DNA from: CAYQIM01 sp964417555
Lineage (GTDB): Bacteria; Pseudomonadota; Gammaproteobacteria; Diplorickettsiales; Diplorickettsiaceae
Assembly: GCA_964417555.1 (NCBI GenBank)
Contig: CAYQIM010000043.1
Coordinates: forward strand, 1 to 51,161
Direction: 5' to 3'
DNA length: 51,161 nucleotides
How positions within the stretch are numbered: the first letter of the stretch is position 1; each line of letters starts with the position of its first letter. This document shows positions 51,161-51,161 of this stretch, in pieces. A model generated the notes under the pieces. It was not told the DNA's origin, made no database searches, and saw nothing but the letters and a program-made list of their open reading frames with translations. Position numbers and translations under genes: made by a program.

Positions 51161-51161
51161 G

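Overview
The window is AT-rich chromosomal DNA of a gamma-proteobacterium. The gene set suggests the order Legionellales, and within it an arthropod- or amoeba-associated intracellular lineage close to Rickettsiella or Diplorickettsia. That placement is inference. It rests on gamma-type envelope genes (rodA-mltB-rlpA, lgt, gpmI-ctpA) sitting beside several very large eukaryote-directed proteins, an RMD1-like gene and a QEGLA/DUF1704 gene. No rRNA, complete tRNA or CRISPR array is visible.

Layout. (1) 1-2660 is a decaying accessory patch. It holds Rpn-type (PD-(D/E)XK recombination-promoting nuclease) C-terminal pieces with 12-bp coding repeats, small hypothetical genes broken by single-base indels or in-frame stops, and a 3' tRNA-Lys fragment that looks like an old integration site. 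(2) 2788-3660 is a MsrB-MsrA fusion. (3) 4041-22235 is an effector/toxin island. A 3,615-residue protein carries a complete SecA-like motor core and a polyglutamine tract. It is followed by a roughly 2,381-residue Ulp1 protease / NB-ARC / pore-domain / latrotoxin-like toxin, split by a one-base indel in the NB-ARC P-loop. (4) 22258-33144 is a long minus-strand block of envelope and central-metabolism genes: rodA, mltB, rlpA, a GT87-type glycosyltransferase, lgt, a MATE exporter, gpmI, a small membrane protein with a PPxY motif, and ctpA. (5) 33478-42576 holds an L,D-transpeptidase, an RMD1/DUF155 protein, a lysine-rich HU protein, zapE, an alpha/beta hydrolase, an ABC exporter pair with ferrochelatase, a hendecad-repeat coiled-coil protein and a frameshifted QEGLA metallopeptidase. 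(6) 42609-51161 is a second effector-like island: a 752-residue membrane/coiled-coil protein, a 1,430-residue M9-like metallopeptidase with an ankyrin-like segment and a membrane helix, and a coiled-coil protein. The window ends in a GC-richer palindromic segment.

How it fits together. The envelope genes serve cell elongation, peptidoglycan remodelling and lipoprotein maturation. The large proteins probably act on the host. Two of them have leaders in which the ribosome-binding site can be base-paired; at 3990-4045 both the Shine-Dalgarno sequence and the start codon lie in one stem, which suggests controlled translation. All the suspected indels fall in accessory genes, while every core gene reads through cleanly. 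This fits ongoing gene decay, or slippage-prone expression, better than uniform sequencing error.
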